A program made the translations under genes and the position numbers. This document shows positions 19,988 to 29,183 of a DNA stretch of 64,000 bases, in pieces. Within the stretch, counting starts at the first letter, position 1. Every line of letters starts with the position of its first letter. The notes under the pieces are model-generated. The model saw only the letters and a program-made list of their open reading frames with translations, made no database searches and was not told where the DNA came from. The stretch covers positions 182,541-246,540 of the forward strand of contig NZ_MRDM01000010.1 in assembly GCF_002008165.1 (NCBI RefSeq), written 5' to 3'. This DNA comes from Rhizobium laguerreae (GTDB taxonomy: Bacteria > Pseudomonadota > Alphaproteobacteria > Rhizobiales > Rhizobiaceae).

Positions 19988-20521
19988 TTACTGCTTGAGG
20001 CTGAGCGAACCGTCGGCGACGGAATAGGAGGCGAGCTTCTGCAGGAAGCTCATACCGACCAGCGTCGTCGTCAGCGCATCGTCCTTCAGGACGAAGGCTT
20101 CGACCTCACGCACGCGAATGCCGCCGATCTCGACCCGGTCGAGCGTCACATGCGCGGCCTTCGTCCGGCCGTTCGCGGTGTTCACCCCGTAGCGGAAATC
20201 GAGCTGGTTGGCGGTGAAGCCCAGTCGGCGGGCGAGCGTCTCGTTGAGCGCCACATAGGTGGCGCCGGTATCGATCAGACCATGCACCGGCTTGCCGTTG
20301 ATCTTGAAGCTGCCGGTATAGTGGCCCTGCGCATCGGGCTGAAGGCGGACCGCATTGCTGCCGTAGACCGGCTGCGGTGCGACCGGCTGCTCGGTTTGGG
20401 TCGATACGTAATTGGCGGAAAGGGCGTCAGCGGGCTGCTGGCTGGTGCTTCCGAAGAAGGAAGGCACCTGTGTGGCGAGCACCGCGGCGATGCTGGCGAA
20501 TAGGACGGTACGCACGAGCAT
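19988..20521 (-). CDS. TIGR02281-type clan AA aspartic protease, membrane-anchored
   Basis: This 177-residue protein has an N-terminal membrane anchor (MLVRTVLFASIAAVLATQV), a 45-residue linker and a retropepsin-like domain with the active-site motif LIDTGATYVALNE near residues 80-92. FLQKLASYSVADGSLSL closes the fold. A single DTG motif implies a homodimer. Other in-frame ATGs (20557, 20569) would add up to 16 residues before the anchor; the one at 20557 has a GAGG. It lies between two nucleoside salvage units without an obvious role there. Confidence 0.75.
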   Translation of the reverse strand: MLVRTVLFASIAAVLATQVPSFFGSTSQQPADALSANYVSTQTEQPVAPQPVYGSNAVRLQPDAQGHYTGSFKINGKPVHGLIDTGATYVALNETLARRLGFTANQLDFRYGVNTANGRTKAAHVTLDRVEIGGIRVREVEAFVLKDDALTTTLVGMSFLQKLASYSVADGSLSLKQ

Positions 20522-20620
20522 GAAACAGAAATCCTTCCTGTATAAACCCGGCTTCATGCAGGGCCTCATGCTCCGAGCTTGTTAAACCTCAAGTGCTGAC
20601 AAGTTGCTAAGATCGACACC

Positions 20621-20647
20621 AAAAGGCCCGGAATGAATCTCCGGGCC
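20621..20647 (-). terminator. Intrinsic terminator of the deoB-add-upp unit
   Basis: Read on the minus strand, GGCCCGGA pairs with TCCGGGCC around a 7-nt loop and is followed by TTTT (AAAA at 20621-20624). It lies 36 bp after the upp stop. Confidence 0.85.
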
Positions 20648-20682
20648 GTAAAGTCTTTCGATTTGGTAAAGGAAGGCTGAAA

Positions 20683-21312
20683 TTACTTGGTGCCGTACAT
20701 ACGGTCGCCGGCATCGCCGAGGCCGGGCATGATGTAGCCCTTCTCGTTGAGATGACTGTCGATCGATGCGGTGAAGACGGGAACATCGGGATGCGCGGCG
20801 CGAAAGTTGCGGATGCCTTCCGGGGCGGCAAGCAGGCAGAGGAAGCGGATATTGTGGGCGCCGCGTTCCTTGAGCTTGTCGATCGCCGCGATGGAGGAAT
20901 TGCCGGTCGCAAGCATCGGGTCGACGACGATGATCAGCCGCTCGGCTACGTCCTCCGGCGCCTTGAAGTAATATTCGACCGGCTGCAGCGTCTCGTGGTC
21001 GCGGTAGACGCCGATATGCGAGACGCGGGCGGACGGCACGAGATCGAGCATGCCTTCGAGCAGCCCGTTGCCGGCGCGCAGGATCGAGGCGAAGACCAGC
21101 TTCTTGCCCTCGAGGATCGGCGATTCCATCGTCTGCAGCGGCGTCTCGATCGTTTCCATCGTCAGTTCGAGATCGCGGGTCACTTCGTAGCAGAGCAGCG
21201 TCGAGATTTCGCGCAGCAAACGCCGGAAACTTCCCGTCGATGTCTCCTTGCGCCGCATGATGGTGAGCTTGTGCTGCACAAGCGGATGATCGATGACCGT
21301 GACGCCGTCCAT
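20683..21312 (-). CDS. upp: Uracil phosphoribosyltransferase
   Basis: This 209-residue enzyme makes UMP from uracil and PRPP. The PRPP site is [12 protein letters not shown] near residues 129-140, and the uracil-site C-terminus is [18 protein letters not shown]. The start [17 protein letters not shown] matches the family N-terminus. An ATG five codons upstream (21327) is possible, but AAAGG sits 7-8 nt before the chosen one. Upp captures the uracil released by upstream deamination and phosphorolysis. A clear terminator follows. Confidence 0.95.
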
Positions 21313-21419
21313 GGGGAAGCCTTTCATTCTTTCTATCGAATGTTTCTTTCACGGAAATTGGGCCGACCGCAAGAGTGGCGGCCAATTTGCGTCGATCTTC
21401 CCCAGTCTCTCTGGGGTCT

Positions 21420-22388
21420 TTAAAGCCGGGCGAGCAAGTCCTTGCGCGTCTGCTCGTCGACGAAGGCCGCTTCGATCGCCGTGCGCGTCATCGCATCGAT
21501 CTCGGCGTCGCTGAAGCCGAAAGCTCCGGCGGCAAGTTCATATTCCCGCTTCAGTGAAGTATAGAAGAATGGCGGATCGTCCGAGCTGATCGTCACCCGC
21601 ACGCCTGCCTCCTTCAGTCGCCGCAGCGGATGGGACGCGAAATCGGGAAACACCCCGAGCGCGATATTGGAGCCCGGGCAGATCTCGAGCACGGTGCCGA
21701 GGTCGGCAAGCCGCTTCACTAGGTCGAGATCCTCGATAGCGCGCACACCATGGCCAATGCGCGAGGGGCGCACCGCATCGAGCGCGTCGGCGACACTGAA
21801 GGCGCCGCAGACCTCGCCGGCATGGATGGTGAGCCCGAGGCCGGCATCGCGGGCGATATCGAAGGCGCGGGCATAGTCGGCCACACGGCCCATGCGCTCT
21901 TCGCCGGCAAGGTTGAAGCCGGTAATCAAGGGATTGTCCGCCTTCGCCGCATATTCGGCAGCAGCAATTACGCTTTCCGGACCGAAATGCCGCTCGCCGG
22001 TGACGATCAGCCGGGCTTCGATGCCGCTCTTTTCTCTGGCCCGCCGGATGCCTTCGCAGATACCGGATATATAGGCATCGGCGCCCAGCCCGATGCGCTT
22101 GCCGTGGTCGGGCGAAACGATGAGCTCGCTGTAGATCGTATCGATGCCGGCGAGTTCGTCGAGATAGGTTTCGGTCAGAAGCGCATAGTCCTCCTCGGTT
22201 TTGTAGACCTCGGAAACCTTGTCGTAACATTCGAGGAAGCTTGCGAAATCATGCCAGACATAGGCGCCGTCGCGAAGCTCAGCGCTGATGTCGACGCCAT
22301 ATTTCCGTGCCTGCGCCGCGGTCAGAGCTGGAGGTGCCGCACCCTCCAGATGGCAGTGCAGTTCGACCTTCTTCAAATGCGATGTCAC
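21420..22388 (-). CDS. add: Adenosine deaminase
   Basis: This 322-residue zinc hydrolase converts adenosine and deoxyadenosine to inosine forms. Metal and catalytic motifs are HCH (H11, H13) in [10 protein letters not shown], the HAGE in [20 protein letters not shown] and ISSDDPPFF. These are all the residues expected of the family. Its start overlaps the deoB stop by four bases (ATGA). The product, inosine, is a substrate for the PunA encoded on the plus strand of the same locus. Confidence 0.93.
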   Translation of the reverse strand: MTSHLKKVELHCHLEGAAPPALTAAQARKYGVDISAELRDGAYVWHDFASFLECYDKVSEVYKTEEDYALLTETYLDELAGIDTIYSELIVSPDHGKRIGLGADAYISGICEGIRRAREKSGIEARLIVTGERHFGPESVIAAAEYAAKADNPLITGFNLAGEERMGRVADYARAFDIARDAGLGLTIHAGEVCGAFSVADALDAVRPSRIGHGVRAIEDLDLVKRLADLGTVLEICPGSNIALGVFPDFASHPLRRLKEAGVRVTISSDDPPFFYTSLKREYELAAGAFGFSDAEIDAMTRTAIEAAFVDEQTRKDLLARL

Positions 22389-23605
22389 AGAAAACTCCTT
22401 CCGTGTGGTCCGGCCGGGATGCCGAGATGCCGGGCGATGCTCTCGCCGATATCGGCATAGCTGCGGCGCACGCCGATTGAACGCGACCGGATGCCGGGGC
22501 CATAGGCGATGACAGGCACGCGCTCGCGCGTATGGTCGGTGCCGCGCCAGGTCGGATCGCAGCCATGGTCGGCGGTGAGCACGACGAGATCGCCGGGCTT
22601 CAGTTTCTTGTGGACTTCGGGCAAGAGCGCATCGAAGGCTTCGAGTGCCGCGGCATAACCCGGCACGTCGCGGCGATGACCGTAGATCATGTCGAAATCG
22701 ACGAAATTGGTGAAAACGAGATCGCCGTCCTCAGCCTCGTCGATCGCCGAGAGCGACGCTTTCATCAGCGCCTCGTTGCCATTCGCCTTGATGACTCTGG
22801 AAATGCCCTGATGCGCGAAGATGTCGCCGATCTTTCCCACGGCATGCACATGCCGGCCATGTTCGATCAGCCGATCGAGCAGCGTCGGCTCCGGCGGCAG
22901 CACGGAGAAGTCGCGCCGGTTTCCGGTGCGCTGGAAAGTAGAGGCGGACTGGCCAATAAACGGCCGGGCGATGACGCGGCCGATATTGTAGGGATCGAGC
23001 AGCCCCCGGGCTAGACGGCAGAAGGCGAGCAGACGATCGAGGCCGAAATGCACCTCGTGCGCCGCGACCTGGAAGACCGAATCCGAGGAGGTATAGCAGA
23101 TCGGCTTGCCGGTGCGGATATGTTCCTCGCCGAGCCGGGCGATGATCTCCGTTCCCGAGGCATGGCAGTTGCCGAGGATGCCGGGCACGCCAGCCTCCCT
23201 GCACAGCGCCTCGATGAATTCCTGAGGAAAGGCGTCTCCCTCCGTTGGGAAATAACCCCAATCGAAACTGACAGGTGTTCCCGCGATCTCCCAATGGCCC
23301 GACGGCGTATCCTTGCCGCGGGAAATTTCGGTGGCGGCGCCATAAATGCCGTAGACCTTCTCCGGGACGGGCATGCCGGCCGGAAACCGGCCGGAGGCGG
23401 AGCGCGCGATGTGCATCAGCCCGAGTTCCGACATATTGGGCAGAGAAAGCGGCCCTTCGCGCAATCCGGCGCGGTCTGCGACTCCGGCCGCGCAGAACTC
23501 GGCGATATGGCCAAGCGTATCGGCGCCCTCGTCGCCATAGGCCGCCGCATCCGGCGCTCCGCCGACGCCGAAGGAATCCAGAACAAAAAGAAAGGCACGC
23601 GCCAT
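22385..23605 (-). CDS. deoB: Phosphopentomutase
   Basis: This 406-residue metalloenzyme interconverts (deoxy)ribose 1- and 5-phosphate. Metal-binding [13 protein letters not shown] (D10) is at the N-terminus. The phosphorylated Thr is expected at T100 in KDTPSGHWE, and the C-terminal [16 protein letters not shown] carries the second metal set. The frame is open to 23962, but only the ATG at 23605 gives the standard N-terminus [11 protein letters not shown] and the family length. It is first in the minus-strand unit deoB-add-upp. Confidence 0.94.
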   Translation of the reverse strand: MARAFLFVLDSFGVGGAPDAAAYGDEGADTLGHIAEFCAAGVADRAGLREGPLSLPNMSELGLMHIARSASGRFPAGMPVPEKVYGIYGAATEISRGKDTPSGHWEIAGTPVSFDWGYFPTEGDAFPQEFIEALCREAGVPGILGNCHASGTEIIARLGEEHIRTGKPICYTSSDSVFQVAAHEVHFGLDRLLAFCRLARGLLDPYNIGRVIARPFIGQSASTFQRTGNRRDFSVLPPEPTLLDRLIEHGRHVHAVGKIGDIFAHQGISRVIKANGNEALMKASLSAIDEAEDGDLVFTNFVDFDMIYGHRRDVPGYAAALEAFDALLPEVHKKLKPGDLVVLTADHGCDPTWRGTDHTRERVPVIAYGPGIRSRSIGVRRSYADIGESIARHLGIPAGPHGRSFL

Positions 23606-23693
23606 TTTACACCCGAGAGAGCCGATCGCCGGCCTCTGCAATGTCGGAGGCGGCTGAGATCCAGCCATATAATGCTGTGGCCGGCTTGGCAAA

Positions 23694-23793
23694 TTACAGC
23701 GCCGCGCGTCTTTTTCAGACGCGCAAAGGACGCTGTAACACTTTGAATCGCTGCATAACTCCCTGATCGATTTCGATTGAGGGAGTGATGCAG
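23694..23793. repeat. RIME-like two-hairpin intergenic element, copy 1
   Basis: The first 65 bp (23694-23758) match the reverse complement of 46696-46760 at 63 of 65 positions. They contain GCGCGTCT-ttttc-AGACGCGC nested inside ACAGCG...CGCTGT. A second palindrome (TGCATAACTCCCT...AGGGAGTGATGCA) follows. The format resembles Rhizobium intergenic mosaic elements. Confidence 0.8.
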
Positions 23794-23816
23794 CAGAGAA
23801 GAGCGGGCAAGGGCCG

Positions 23817-24401
23817 TCAGCAGTCGCCGCAGGGGATCGAGTCGCCTTGCCGCTGGCGGTAGAAATAATTGCGGCTGATGGTGATCGTGCGCATGCCGTC
23901 CGGCATGAAGTTCGGCGCGAACAGGAACATCGTATAGGGGATGCTGACCTCGGTACGAACAAGGAAGCTGTTCGCCGTCTTCATGTCGGTCGGCACGTCG
24001 CTCACCGCGGCGTTCTTGGCATAGGGCACCGTCCCGTCTTGGGCCCAGGACCAGAGCACTTTCGCATTGGCGCCGGCGTCGATGCTAATCCCGGTGATCT
24101 TCATGGTCAGCGACGTCGTGTTGTAGGGCAGGAAGATTGCGTTTGCGACCGACGGCATTTGCGCAAGCGCACTCTTGGTGACGGATTGCTGCTGGGTGAC
24201 GAGGTCGGCCACCGTTCCTGCGGCGCGTGTCACGCGCTTGCTGACGCTGAGGCCGATCGTGATCTCGAAAGCGCCGATATAGAGCATGACGAGCACAGGA
24301 AAGAGGATCGCGAATTCGATCGCGCCGGCGCCCTTGCGGTCGCGGGCCAGCCGCCGCGCCGTCAGGACCAATCTGGTGAACGGGTTGCGCAACGCCATCA
24401 T
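23817..24401 (-). CDS. TadE-like pseudopilin
   Basis: This 194-residue protein has a TadE-type N-terminus. A short basic leader ([21 protein letters not shown]) holds a G-x4-E pseudopilin processing pattern, followed by a hydrophobic helix, [17 protein letters not shown]. The rest is a secreted domain with two late cysteines. TadE/TadF pseudopilins are matured by the TadV/CpaA peptidase and are needed for Flp pilus assembly. The start overlaps the upstream gene's stop by ATGA (24398-24401). Confidence 0.82.
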   Translation of the reverse strand: MMALRNPFTRLVLTARRLARDRKGAGAIEFAILFPVLVMLYIGAFEITIGLSVSKRVTRAAGTVADLVTQQQSVTKSALAQMPSVANAIFLPYNTTSLTMKITGISIDAGANAKVLWSWAQDGTVPYAKNAAVSDVPTDMKTANSFLVRTEVSIPYTMFLFAPNFMPDGMRTITISRNYFYRQRQGDSIPCGDC

Positions 24402-25033
24402 GGATACTGCTCGTTCTGGAAGGCCGCGGTCCCGACGATCAGATATTGGCTCGGCATCGAGCCGCCGGAGGGACGTATCGTGGTGATATAGGGCCGGACC
24501 AGATCCGTGATGATTTCCCAGCGATAATAGGCGCGTAGCATGTTGATCGTGCCGGCGCCGCCCGGCGTATATTTGAAGGCAGCCGGGTTGATGTCGGCAT
24601 ATTTGTCGGTGGAAACCTTGGGGATCGTCGTCGGAATGGCCGAGAAGGTGCTGAACGTCTGCACATCCAGGTAGAGTTTGCTCGGTGTGGCGACTTCGGT
24701 CGCCGAGCAGCGGATCAGGATCGAGATCTCATCGCAGAAAGCCTGGCGGAATTGCGCCTGGTTCATATCGGTCGTGCGGCCGAGATTATAGGTGATCTGC
24801 CCGGTTCGCATCCGGCGGCTCATCGTATCCACGCCGTTGGAGACGAGTTCCTCGGCGGCGAAGGCGACGAAAGTTTCGAGGATTGCGAAAATCACCAGGA
24901 AATAGGGAATGGCGAGCAGGGCGAATTCGATCGCCGCAGCACCCTCGCGCGAGCGGGCGAGAGCGCGAAGCCGTAAGAAACGGAACGGCACAAAAGCGCG
25001 CCCCTTATCCGTCTTCTGATCAATTACCGTCAT
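24398..25033 (-). CDS. TadE-like pseudopilin (second)
   Basis: This 211-residue companion of the previous gene carries SREGAAAIEFALLAIPYFLVIFAIL near residues 29-53, the same G-x4-E plus hydrophobic helix layout. A roughly 150-residue exported domain follows. Two such proteins in tandem are usual in tad loci (TadE and TadF); I cannot say which is which. The pair is transcribed away from the flp/cpa block and overlaps by four bases. Confidence 0.82.
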   Translation of the reverse strand: MTVIDQKTDKGRAFVPFRFLRLRALARSREGAAAIEFALLAIPYFLVIFAILETFVAFAAEELVSNGVDTMSRRMRTGQITYNLGRTTDMNQAQFRQAFCDEISILIRCSATEVATPSKLYLDVQTFSTFSAIPTTIPKVSTDKYADINPAAFKYTPGGAGTINMLRAYYRWEIITDLVRPYITTIRPSGGSMPSQYLIVGTAAFQNEQYP

Positions 25034-25148
25034 TGCCTGGACCCGAGCGACATTTTCCAGTCGTCAGACTAAGGTCCGTTCGTTGATTTTCCGTTTCAAC
25101 CTGACACGACGATTTTAACGAATGGTCGAGAAAGCTGAAGGTAGCCAC

Positions 25149-25559
25149 TTAGGGCGAGGTTGCCCCGGTGGCCGCCTGCTGCGCATGCTGCTCGCAGTTC
25201 GGCGTGCAGGATAGCACGGAGCGCTGGGTCTGCCGGTAGACGCGCACCGTATTGCCCTCGTCGATCGACACCAGGATGCGTTCGTCGAGGATCGCGTTGC
25301 CGTCGGCATCGAGAAGCACCAGATTGGTGGTGCCGAAGCTGCGTCCCGTGAGCACGATGGTCATGGCATCGGCCACGGTCGCATCGGCAACGGCGGCATT
25401 GCCGACAATCACCTTGCTGACAGGGCGATCGAGCTTCAAGACGCGCGCGTGATCCATATAGACGCGCAGCATGTCATCGTCTGCGGCCGCGGACACTCCC
25501 GAAATACCGAAAACGGCGATCATGCCGGCAAAGAAAATGATTTTGCCGCTCGATGACAT
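25149..25559 (-). CDS. Pilus assembly protein N-terminal-domain protein
   Basis: This 136-residue protein has a signal peptide (SSGKIIFFAGMIAVFGISGVSA) and then one domain. LRVYMDHARVLKLDRPVSKVIVGN and VLTGRSFGTTNLVLLDADG are the hallmarks of the N-domain found in type II/III secretins. CpaC at 27684 has the same domain fused to a secretin, so this is a free-standing version. The ATG at 25559 has GAGG 5 nt upstream; the frame is open to 25580. It probably acts in the periplasm with the pilus secretin. Confidence 0.8.
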   Translation of the reverse strand: MSSSGKIIFFAGMIAVFGISGVSAAADDDMLRVYMDHARVLKLDRPVSKVIVGNAAVADATVADAMTIVLTGRSFGTTNLVLLDADGNAILDERILVSIDEGNTVRVYRQTQRSVLSCTPNCEQHAQQAATGATSP

Positions 25560-25937
25560 TGGGTCCTCTTTCACGATCACAGCGCAATCCGCATAGAATG
25601 GAAAAAATTGGTGAACGAAGCCTTAAGCCTACCACTCTGTTCCGGGATGAAGCGTAATGATCCGATTTGGTACGGCTTTAAGACGGCGCACGCCCCGGTT
25701 GGAAGCAGAATATGTGCTATTTCCGGATGAATACAGCGGTTATTCCAGGAATATCGTTAAATATTGAGCGAAGTTCGTAAGAAAATACTGACTCTACAGG
25801 GGCATGTTGTCTCGTTCACATGTTGTTAACTCTTTTCCTTAAGCCGATGGAAACGGCCATTCGCTAGGTTGCAGTCATCCGATCAACGGCAAACAGTTGG
25901 CGGACGTGCTGAACATCAACTGGAGTTAGGAGTAACC
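25560..25937. promoter_or_regulatory. Divergent intergenic region between the pilus N-domain gene and flp
   Basis: This 378-bp stretch is clearly richer in A+T than its surroundings and holds no gene. It must carry promoters for the minus-strand pilus genes and for flp. TTAA-N9-TTAA occurs at 25826-25842, but the spacing is wrong for CtrA. I could not assign -35/-10 boxes with confidence. Confidence 0.4.
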
Positions 25938-26126
25938 ATGACCAAGCTTTTTAGCCGTTTTCTGAAGGATGAATCCGGCGCGACCGCAATCGAATACGGC
26001 CTGATCGCCGCCCTCATTTCCGTAGCCCTCGTGGCTGGTGCCACCACGCTCGGCACTAAGCTCAACGACACGTTCGTTGGACTCGGTACGAAGCTGACCA
26101 ACGCTACGACGAAGACCACTCCTTAA
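25938..26126 (+). CDS. Flp/Fap type IVb pilin
   Basis: This 62-residue major pilin of the Tad pilus has a short basic leader ending in Gly (MTKLFSRFLKDESG). Processing is expected before ATAIEYGLIAALISVALVAG, with Glu at mature position 5 followed by Tyr, the Flp signature. The ATG at 25938 is preceded by TTAGGAG; the frame is open to 25869, but that part is leader DNA. The mature pilin is a near-continuous hydrophobic helix with a small Thr/Lys-rich tail. Confidence 0.94.
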   Translation: MTKLFSRFLKDESGATAIEYGLIAALISVALVAGATTLGTKLNDTFVGLGTKLTNATTKTTP

Positions 26127-26233
26127 TAACTGGAGCCGTAGCTCTGGTTTAGAACGATCAGGCTCACGAGCGAACCGCCGTGAGCCTATTTGTCTTGGGG
26201 CGTGGGCGTTTAGGAATTTGGGCAGGTGAGAAG

Positions 26234-26746
26234 ATGATCGTAGCCGCAATCCTTCTGATTTTTCCGCTCTGCCTTGCTTTTGCGGCCATATCCGATCTGT
26301 TGACGATGACGATCCCGAACAGGGTATCGTTGATCATGGTGATTTCATTCGCCGTGTTGGCGCCATCGAGTGGAGTGGCTCTTCCGGCAATCGGAATGCA
26401 TGCGCTGGGCGCCGCCATCGTGTTCGGCATTTGCTTTGCCCTGTTTGCGCTCAATGTGATGGGCGGTGGAGATGCGAAACTTTTGAGCGCGGCCGCGCTC
26501 TGGTTCGGTTGCGAGCCTGCTCTGCTGACTTTTCTGGCCTATATCAGTGCCATCGGCGGCTTGGTCACGTTGGCGATCCTGTTGATCCGGTCACAGTCAA
26601 ATACGATATTGGCCATCGGCCTTCCCATCCCCAATTCGCTGCTGCTTGCCAAGAAGGTTCCTTACGGCATCGCGATCGCGATCGGCGGCTTCATGGCCTT
26701 TCCCTCCTCGCCGCTCTTCATCGCCGCGCTGGAAAGCCTGAAATAA
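26234..26746 (+). CDS. cpaA: CpaA/TadV prepilin peptidase
   Basis: This 170-residue membrane aspartic peptidase cleaves the Flp pilin and the TadE-like pseudopilins. The two catalytic Asp residues are in AISDLLTMTIPNR (about 19-31) and in the GGGDAKL motif. There are about four to six membrane segments, and no N-terminal methylase domain is present, as is normal for the short TadV class. AGGTGAG precedes the ATG at 26234; the frame is open to 26180. Confidence 0.92.
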   Translation: MIVAAILLIFPLCLAFAAISDLLTMTIPNRVSLIMVISFAVLAPSSGVALPAIGMHALGAAIVFGICFALFALNVMGGGDAKLLSAAALWFGCEPALLTFLAYISAIGGLVTLAILLIRSQSNTILAIGLPIPNSLLLAKKVPYGIAIAIGGFMAFPSSPLFIAALESLK

Positions 26747-26753
26747 CGGCATT

Positions 26754-26768
26754 TTAAATGCCCGTTAA
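26754..26768. promoter_or_regulatory. CtrA-type binding site upstream of cpaB
   Basis: TTAA-ATGCCCG-TTAA is an exact TTAA-N7-TTAA full site, 88 bp before the cpaB start in a 110-bp AT-rich gap. CtrA controls pilus genes in Caulobacter, so cell-cycle control of this pilus block is a reasonable inference. Confidence 0.55.
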
Positions 26769-26856
26769 CTTAAAATGTAAGCATTCCATTAACCATAATT
26801 ATACCAATTGCTGAGCATTCTACAGGGCGAACATATCGTGCCCTGAGGAATGATCG

Positions 26857-27672
26857 ATGAAACCGGCCCGCCTTATAATCCTAGCTGTCGCCGTGGCGGC
26901 AGCCGGCCTTGCCGGCCTCCTGGCAATGCGCATGGCGGGCAGTGGCGGTGTCGTTACCCAGGTCCAGTCGGTCATCGAGAAGGAACCGACCGTCAACATC
27001 CTCGTCTCGAGCGCCAATCTGTCGGTCGGCGCAAGACTGGAGGAGAAGTCGGTGCACTGGATGGCCTGGCCGCAGGGCGGCGTCGTTCCCGGCCTCATCA
27101 CCGAAGCCGACAAGCCGGATGCGATCAAGGATCTGCAGGGCGCCGTCGTGCGTCTGCCGATCTTCGAAGGTGAACCGATCCGGCCGGAAAAGATCGCCGA
27201 TTCCAGCAGCCGCATCCTCTCCTCGCTGTTGCCGGCCGGCAAGCGCGCCGTCGCGACCGAGATATCGGTGGCAACCGGTGCCGGCGGTTTCATCCTGCCG
27301 AATGATCGCGTCGACGTCATCATGGTCCGCAAGGGCACTGAGTCCGACAAGCTCATCACCGAAACCGTGCTGAGCAATGTCCGCGTCCTCGCCATCGACC
27401 AGCAGATCCAGGAAAAGGACGACGGCTCGAAATCGGTGGTCGGCACGACCGCGACGCTCGAGCTCACGCCCGATCAAACGAAGGTTCTTGCCGTCGCCCA
27501 GCAAATGGCAGACCGGCTGTCGCTCGCGCTGCGCTCGGTCGCCGATGCGCAGGAGCAGGATACCAGTGCCGCCGACTATCTGCTGAGCGGCGACAACGGC
27601 AGTGCGATCATCCAGGTCATCAAATCGGGCGCCATCGTCACGGACGCCGGCGCCGCGCCGAAGGCGGAGTAG
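26857..27672 (+). CDS. cpaB: CpaB/RcpC pilus assembly protein
   Basis: This 271-residue periplasmic protein of the Tad pilus has an N-terminal membrane anchor (LIILAVAVAAAGLAGLLAMRM). A SAF-like domain follows (NILVSSANLSVGARLEEKSVHWM, then RLPIFEGEPIRPEKI), and then the RcpC region with FILPNDRVDVIMVRKG. In Tad systems CpaB/RcpC is linked to the secretin channel. It opens the cpaBCDEF run and lies just downstream of the CtrA-type site. Confidence 0.92.
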   Translation: MKPARLIILAVAVAAAGLAGLLAMRMAGSGGVVTQVQSVIEKEPTVNILVSSANLSVGARLEEKSVHWMAWPQGGVVPGLITEADKPDAIKDLQGAVVRLPIFEGEPIRPEKIADSSSRILSSLLPAGKRAVATEISVATGAGGFILPNDRVDVIMVRKGTESDKLITETVLSNVRVLAIDQQIQEKDDGSKSVVGTTATLELTPDQTKVLAVAQQMADRLSLALRSVADAQEQDTSAADYLLSGDNGSAIIQVIKSGAIVTDAGAAPKAE

Positions 27673-27683
27673 AGGACGTGCAA

Positions 27684-29183
27684 ATGGGCAATTCAACGCG
27701 GCGCGCCGGACCTCTCCTGACAGGCTGCCTTTCGCTGGCGGTCGGCGTCTCCGGTATAGTGCCGGCCTCTTTCGCCCCGCTTCTCGGCGCAGGCGAGGCG
27801 CGCGCCGATTCCGATAGCTTGGTCCGGATCTCGCAGACCGGCTCCAATGCCCATCGCCGGCTGAAGATCGGTCTCAACAAGGCCGTCGTCGTCGATCTGC
27901 CGGACGACGCGCATGATATCCTCGTCTCCGATCCGACCATGGCCGATGCCGTGACCCGCACCTCGCGGCGCATCTACCTGTTCGGCAAGAAGGTCGGCCA
28001 GACGAATATCTTCGTCTTCGGCGCCGGCGGACAGGAGATCGTCAATCTCGACATCGAGATCGAGCGCGACGTCTCCGGCCTCGAAGTCAATCTCCGCCGC
28101 TTCATTCCCGACTCCAACATCAACGTCGAAATCGTCTCCGACAACATCGTGCTGACCGGCACGGTGCGCACGCCACAGGATGCCACACAGGCGGCCGATC
28201 TGGCGCAGGTTTTCCTGAAGGGCGGCGAGGCGACGACCAGAACCGAAACGGCATCCGGCACCGGCGGCGACAGCTCGGTGGCGCTCTTTGCCGAAGGTCG
28301 CCAGAGCTCGCAGGTCGTCAACCTCCTGCAGATCGAGGGCGAGGACCAGGTCACCCTCAAGGTGACGATCGCCGAGGTCCGCCGCGAGGTGCTGAAGCAG
28401 CTCGGCTTCGACAATCTGGTTTCCAATTCCTCCGGCATGACGGTCGCCCAGCTCGGCAGTCCGAACGCCGACAGCGCCGCATCGACGGTCGGCGGCGGCC
28501 TGGCGGCGCTCTTCAAGAGCTCGATCGGCAAATACGACATCTCGACCTACCTCAACGCGCTGGAGCAGGCCAAGGTCGTCAAGACACTCGCCGAACCGAC
28601 GCTGACGGCGATATCGGGTCAGGCCGCGACCTTCAATTCCGGTGGCCAGCAGCTCTATTCGACGACCGACAACGACGGCAACGTCACTGTCGTCCCGTTC
28701 AACTACGGTATCAACCTTGCCTTCAAACCGGTCGTACTGTCGTCGGGCCGCATCAGCCTGCAGATCAAGACCAATGTCTCCGAACCGGTAGCCGGCAGCG
28801 GCAATGCCACCTATCAGCGCCGTTCGGCGGAAACCTCGGTGGAACTGCCCTCGGGCGGCTCGATCGCGCTCGCCGGCCTGATCCGCGATAATGTTTCCCA
28901 GACGATGGGCGGCACACCCGGCGTTTCGAAGATCCCGCTGCTCGGGACGCTCTTCCGCCAGAAGGGGTTCGAGCGTCAGGAAACCGAACTCGTCATCATC
29001 GCAACGCCCTATCTGGTGCGCCCGGTGGCGCGCAATCAGCTCAACCGGCCGGACGACAATTTCAGCCCTGAGAATGACGGTGCGACCTTCTTCCTCAACC
29101 GTGTCAACAAGGTCTATGGCCGCCGCGAGGCGCCCGTCGCCGATGCGCAGTTCCACGGCTCGATCGGGTTCATCTACAAATGA
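27684..29183 (+). CDS. cpaC: CpaC outer-membrane secretin
   Basis: This 499-residue type II/III-like secretin has a signal peptide, then the pilus N-domain (LKIGLNKAVVVDLPDDAHDI and SRRIYLFGKKVGQTNIFVFG). A BON-like stretch near NINVEIVSDNIVLTGTV follows. The secretin core carries VELPSGGSIALAGLIRDN and GVSKIPLLGTLFR, ending in TELVIIATPYLVRPV. I chose the ATG at 27684 because AGAGGA (27671-27676) is 7 nt away; the GTG at 27678 is too close to it. It forms the outer-membrane pore for the Flp pilus. Confidence 0.93.
   Translation: MGNSTRRAGPLLTGCLSLAVGVSGIVPASFAPLLGAGEARADSDSLVRISQTGSNAHRRLKIGLNKAVVVDLPDDAHDILVSDPTMADAVTRTSRRIYLFGKKVGQTNIFVFGAGGQEIVNLDIEIERDVSGLEVNLRRFIPDSNINVEIVSDNIVLTGTVRTPQDATQAADLAQVFLKGGEATTRTETASGTGGDSSVALFAEGRQSSQVVNLLQIEGEDQVTLKVTIAEVRREVLKQLGFDNLVSNSSGMTVAQLGSPNADSAASTVGGGLAALFKSSIGKYDISTYLNALEQAKVVKTLAEPTLTAISGQAATFNSGGQQLYSTTDNDGNVTVVPFNYGINLAFKPVVLSSGRISLQIKTNVSEPVAGSGNATYQRRSAETSVELPSGGSIALAGLIRDNVSQTMGGTPGVSKIPLLGTLFRQKGFERQETELVIIATPYLVRPVARNQLNRPDDNFSPENDGATFFLNRVNKVYGRREAPVADAQFHGSIGFIYK

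Noticed and set aside
25826..25842. TTAA-N9-TTAA upstream of flp as a CtrA site
   Set aside because: The consensus spacing is 7 bases; here it is 9.
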